The notes under the pieces: generated by a model | Databases searched by the model: none | What the model saw: the letters and a program-made list of their open reading frames with translations, nothing else | What the model was told of the DNA's origin: nothing | Made by a program: the position numbers and the translations under genes | Source of the DNA: Bacteroidales bacterium | Lineage (GTDB): Bacteria > Bacteroidota > Bacteroidia > Bacteroidales > PXBB01 | DNA: 34,190 bases | Direction of reading: 5' to 3' | NCBI GenBank assembly: GCA_003565735.1 | Contig: PXBB01000137.1 | Coordinates: forward strand, 1-34,190 | Shown here: positions 33,654 to 34,190 of the stretch, piece after piece | Position numbering within the stretch: position 1 is the stretch's first letter | Layout: each line of letters starts with the position of its first letter

Positions 33654-34190
33654 TTAAAAGCCTTCTGTAATAATGATTTTTTTAGTTGCCTTAAAGCTTT
33701 CGGCTTGTAATTCAATAATGTAAACTCCAGAAGCTAAATTGTTTGCAAACTCTTTGACAGGCATATTATGAACACCCTCATGCATGAGTCCCAAATTATA
33801 TGTTGCTACCCGGTTGCCAACAATATCATAAATATTTATCACTGTTTGACTGCCTCTGTGTAGTGAAAAACAGATGTGCGATTCATATGTCAATGGGTTA
33901 GGAAAAACCTCTAAGTAGTTTATAGGCTCATTTTGATCAAGCGTACCAACAATGCCGGATATTCTAATATCGTCTATATATAAATTATTGCCACCCTGGC
34001 TTGTTATTTCAAATCTTACAAGCGCATTCAAATTATTAGCAAGCATAGAAGCATTGACATTTTGTTCTTTCCACTGAGAGGATGTGGGCACAAAATTACT
34101 GCTGATAAATGCACCATCAGTAGTAGAAAGACTTGCTCCTGAACGTATATAGCGAGGCGTCCATGTATAACCGCAATTGGTTGAAATTAA
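33654..34190 (-). CDS. C-terminal part of a T9SS type A cargo protein (5' end outside window)
   Basis: The minus-strand frame ending at TAA 33654 runs open to base 34190, giving the last 178 residues of a larger protein whose start is beyond the right edge. The first visible part (STNCGYTWTPRYIRSG, SQWKEQNVNAS, then NNLYIDDIRI) is the jelly-roll/MAM-like module frequent before sorting domains in Bacteroidota surface proteases and adhesins. The last about 80 residues are a type A sorting domain: VFPNPLTYESHI, NIYDIVGNRV, SGVYIIELQ...KKIIIT. It should be exported by T9SS. The N-terminal catalytic or binding part cannot be known. The GTG at 34091 inside it is not a real start. Confidence 0.88.
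   Translation of the reverse strand, partial: LISTNCGYTWTPRYIRSGASLSTTDGAFISSNFVPTSSQWKEQNVNASMLANNLNALVRFEITSQGGNNLYIDDIRISGIVGTLDQNEPINYLEVFPNPLTYESHICFSLHRGSQTVINIYDIVGNRVATYNLGLMHEGVHNMPVKEFANNLASGVYIIELQAESFKATKKIIITEGF

Overview
The window looks like chromosomal DNA from a member of the Bacteroidota, probably a Bacteroidales- or Marinilabiliales-like or marine lineage; genus cannot be read from the sequence. The evidence is: low GC; TAnnTTTG -7 promoter elements 20-100 nt ahead of many starts, with few Shine-Dalgarno sequences; two complete and one partial type IX secretion (T9SS) cargo proteins with C-terminal sorting domains; a TonB-dependent receptor with a carboxypeptidase-like N-terminal extension; a FeoA-FeoB fusion; and a lipoprotein with the Fibrobacter succinogenes major paralogous (FISUMP) domain. 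No tRNA, rRNA, CRISPR array, prophage or intact transposon was seen.

Layout. 1-695: intergenic, with a leftward promoter at the edge and a 146-bp palindromic MITE-like element. 696-3880: ftsK and a lolA-like gene. 3947-7005 (minus): a TonB receptor behind a small His-containing membrane-anchored protein. 7233-9243: a rhomboid protease and an OmpA-family lipoprotein. 9506-11318: an exported MORN-repeat protein overlapping mnmA. 11516-14595: a T9SS-secreted subtilase, a lone RmlC-type epimerase, and a FISUMP lipoprotein gene interrupted by an in-frame TGA. 14806-20708: a TMTC-like membrane glycosyltransferase with TPRs, a small lipoprotein, feoAB and an M50B-like membrane metalloprotease 5 nt behind it. 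20748-22028 (minus): tyrS. 22558-24924: a large PKD adhesin-like T9SS type B cargo. 24968-26883 (minus): an atypical SDR and an unknown lipoprotein. 27145-28329: a class III aminotransferase. 28563-32077: a compact run of four genes (60-aa membrane protein with His-x13-His, exported superoxide-reductase-like protein, exported M20 peptidase, histidine ammonia-lyase). 32169-33560: dihydrolipoamide dehydrogenase. 33654 to the right edge (minus): the C-terminal part of another T9SS cargo.

Most of the window is housekeeping and cell-surface genes. The parts most worth a second look are the four-gene run at 28.5-32.1 kb, whose first two genes could form an uncharacterised membrane redox pair; the in-frame stop in the FISUMP gene; the structured palindromic element at 414-559; the FeoAB-M50B coupling; and the His-containing protein ahead of the TonB receptor. 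All family names rest on motif recognition by eye; no database search was run.
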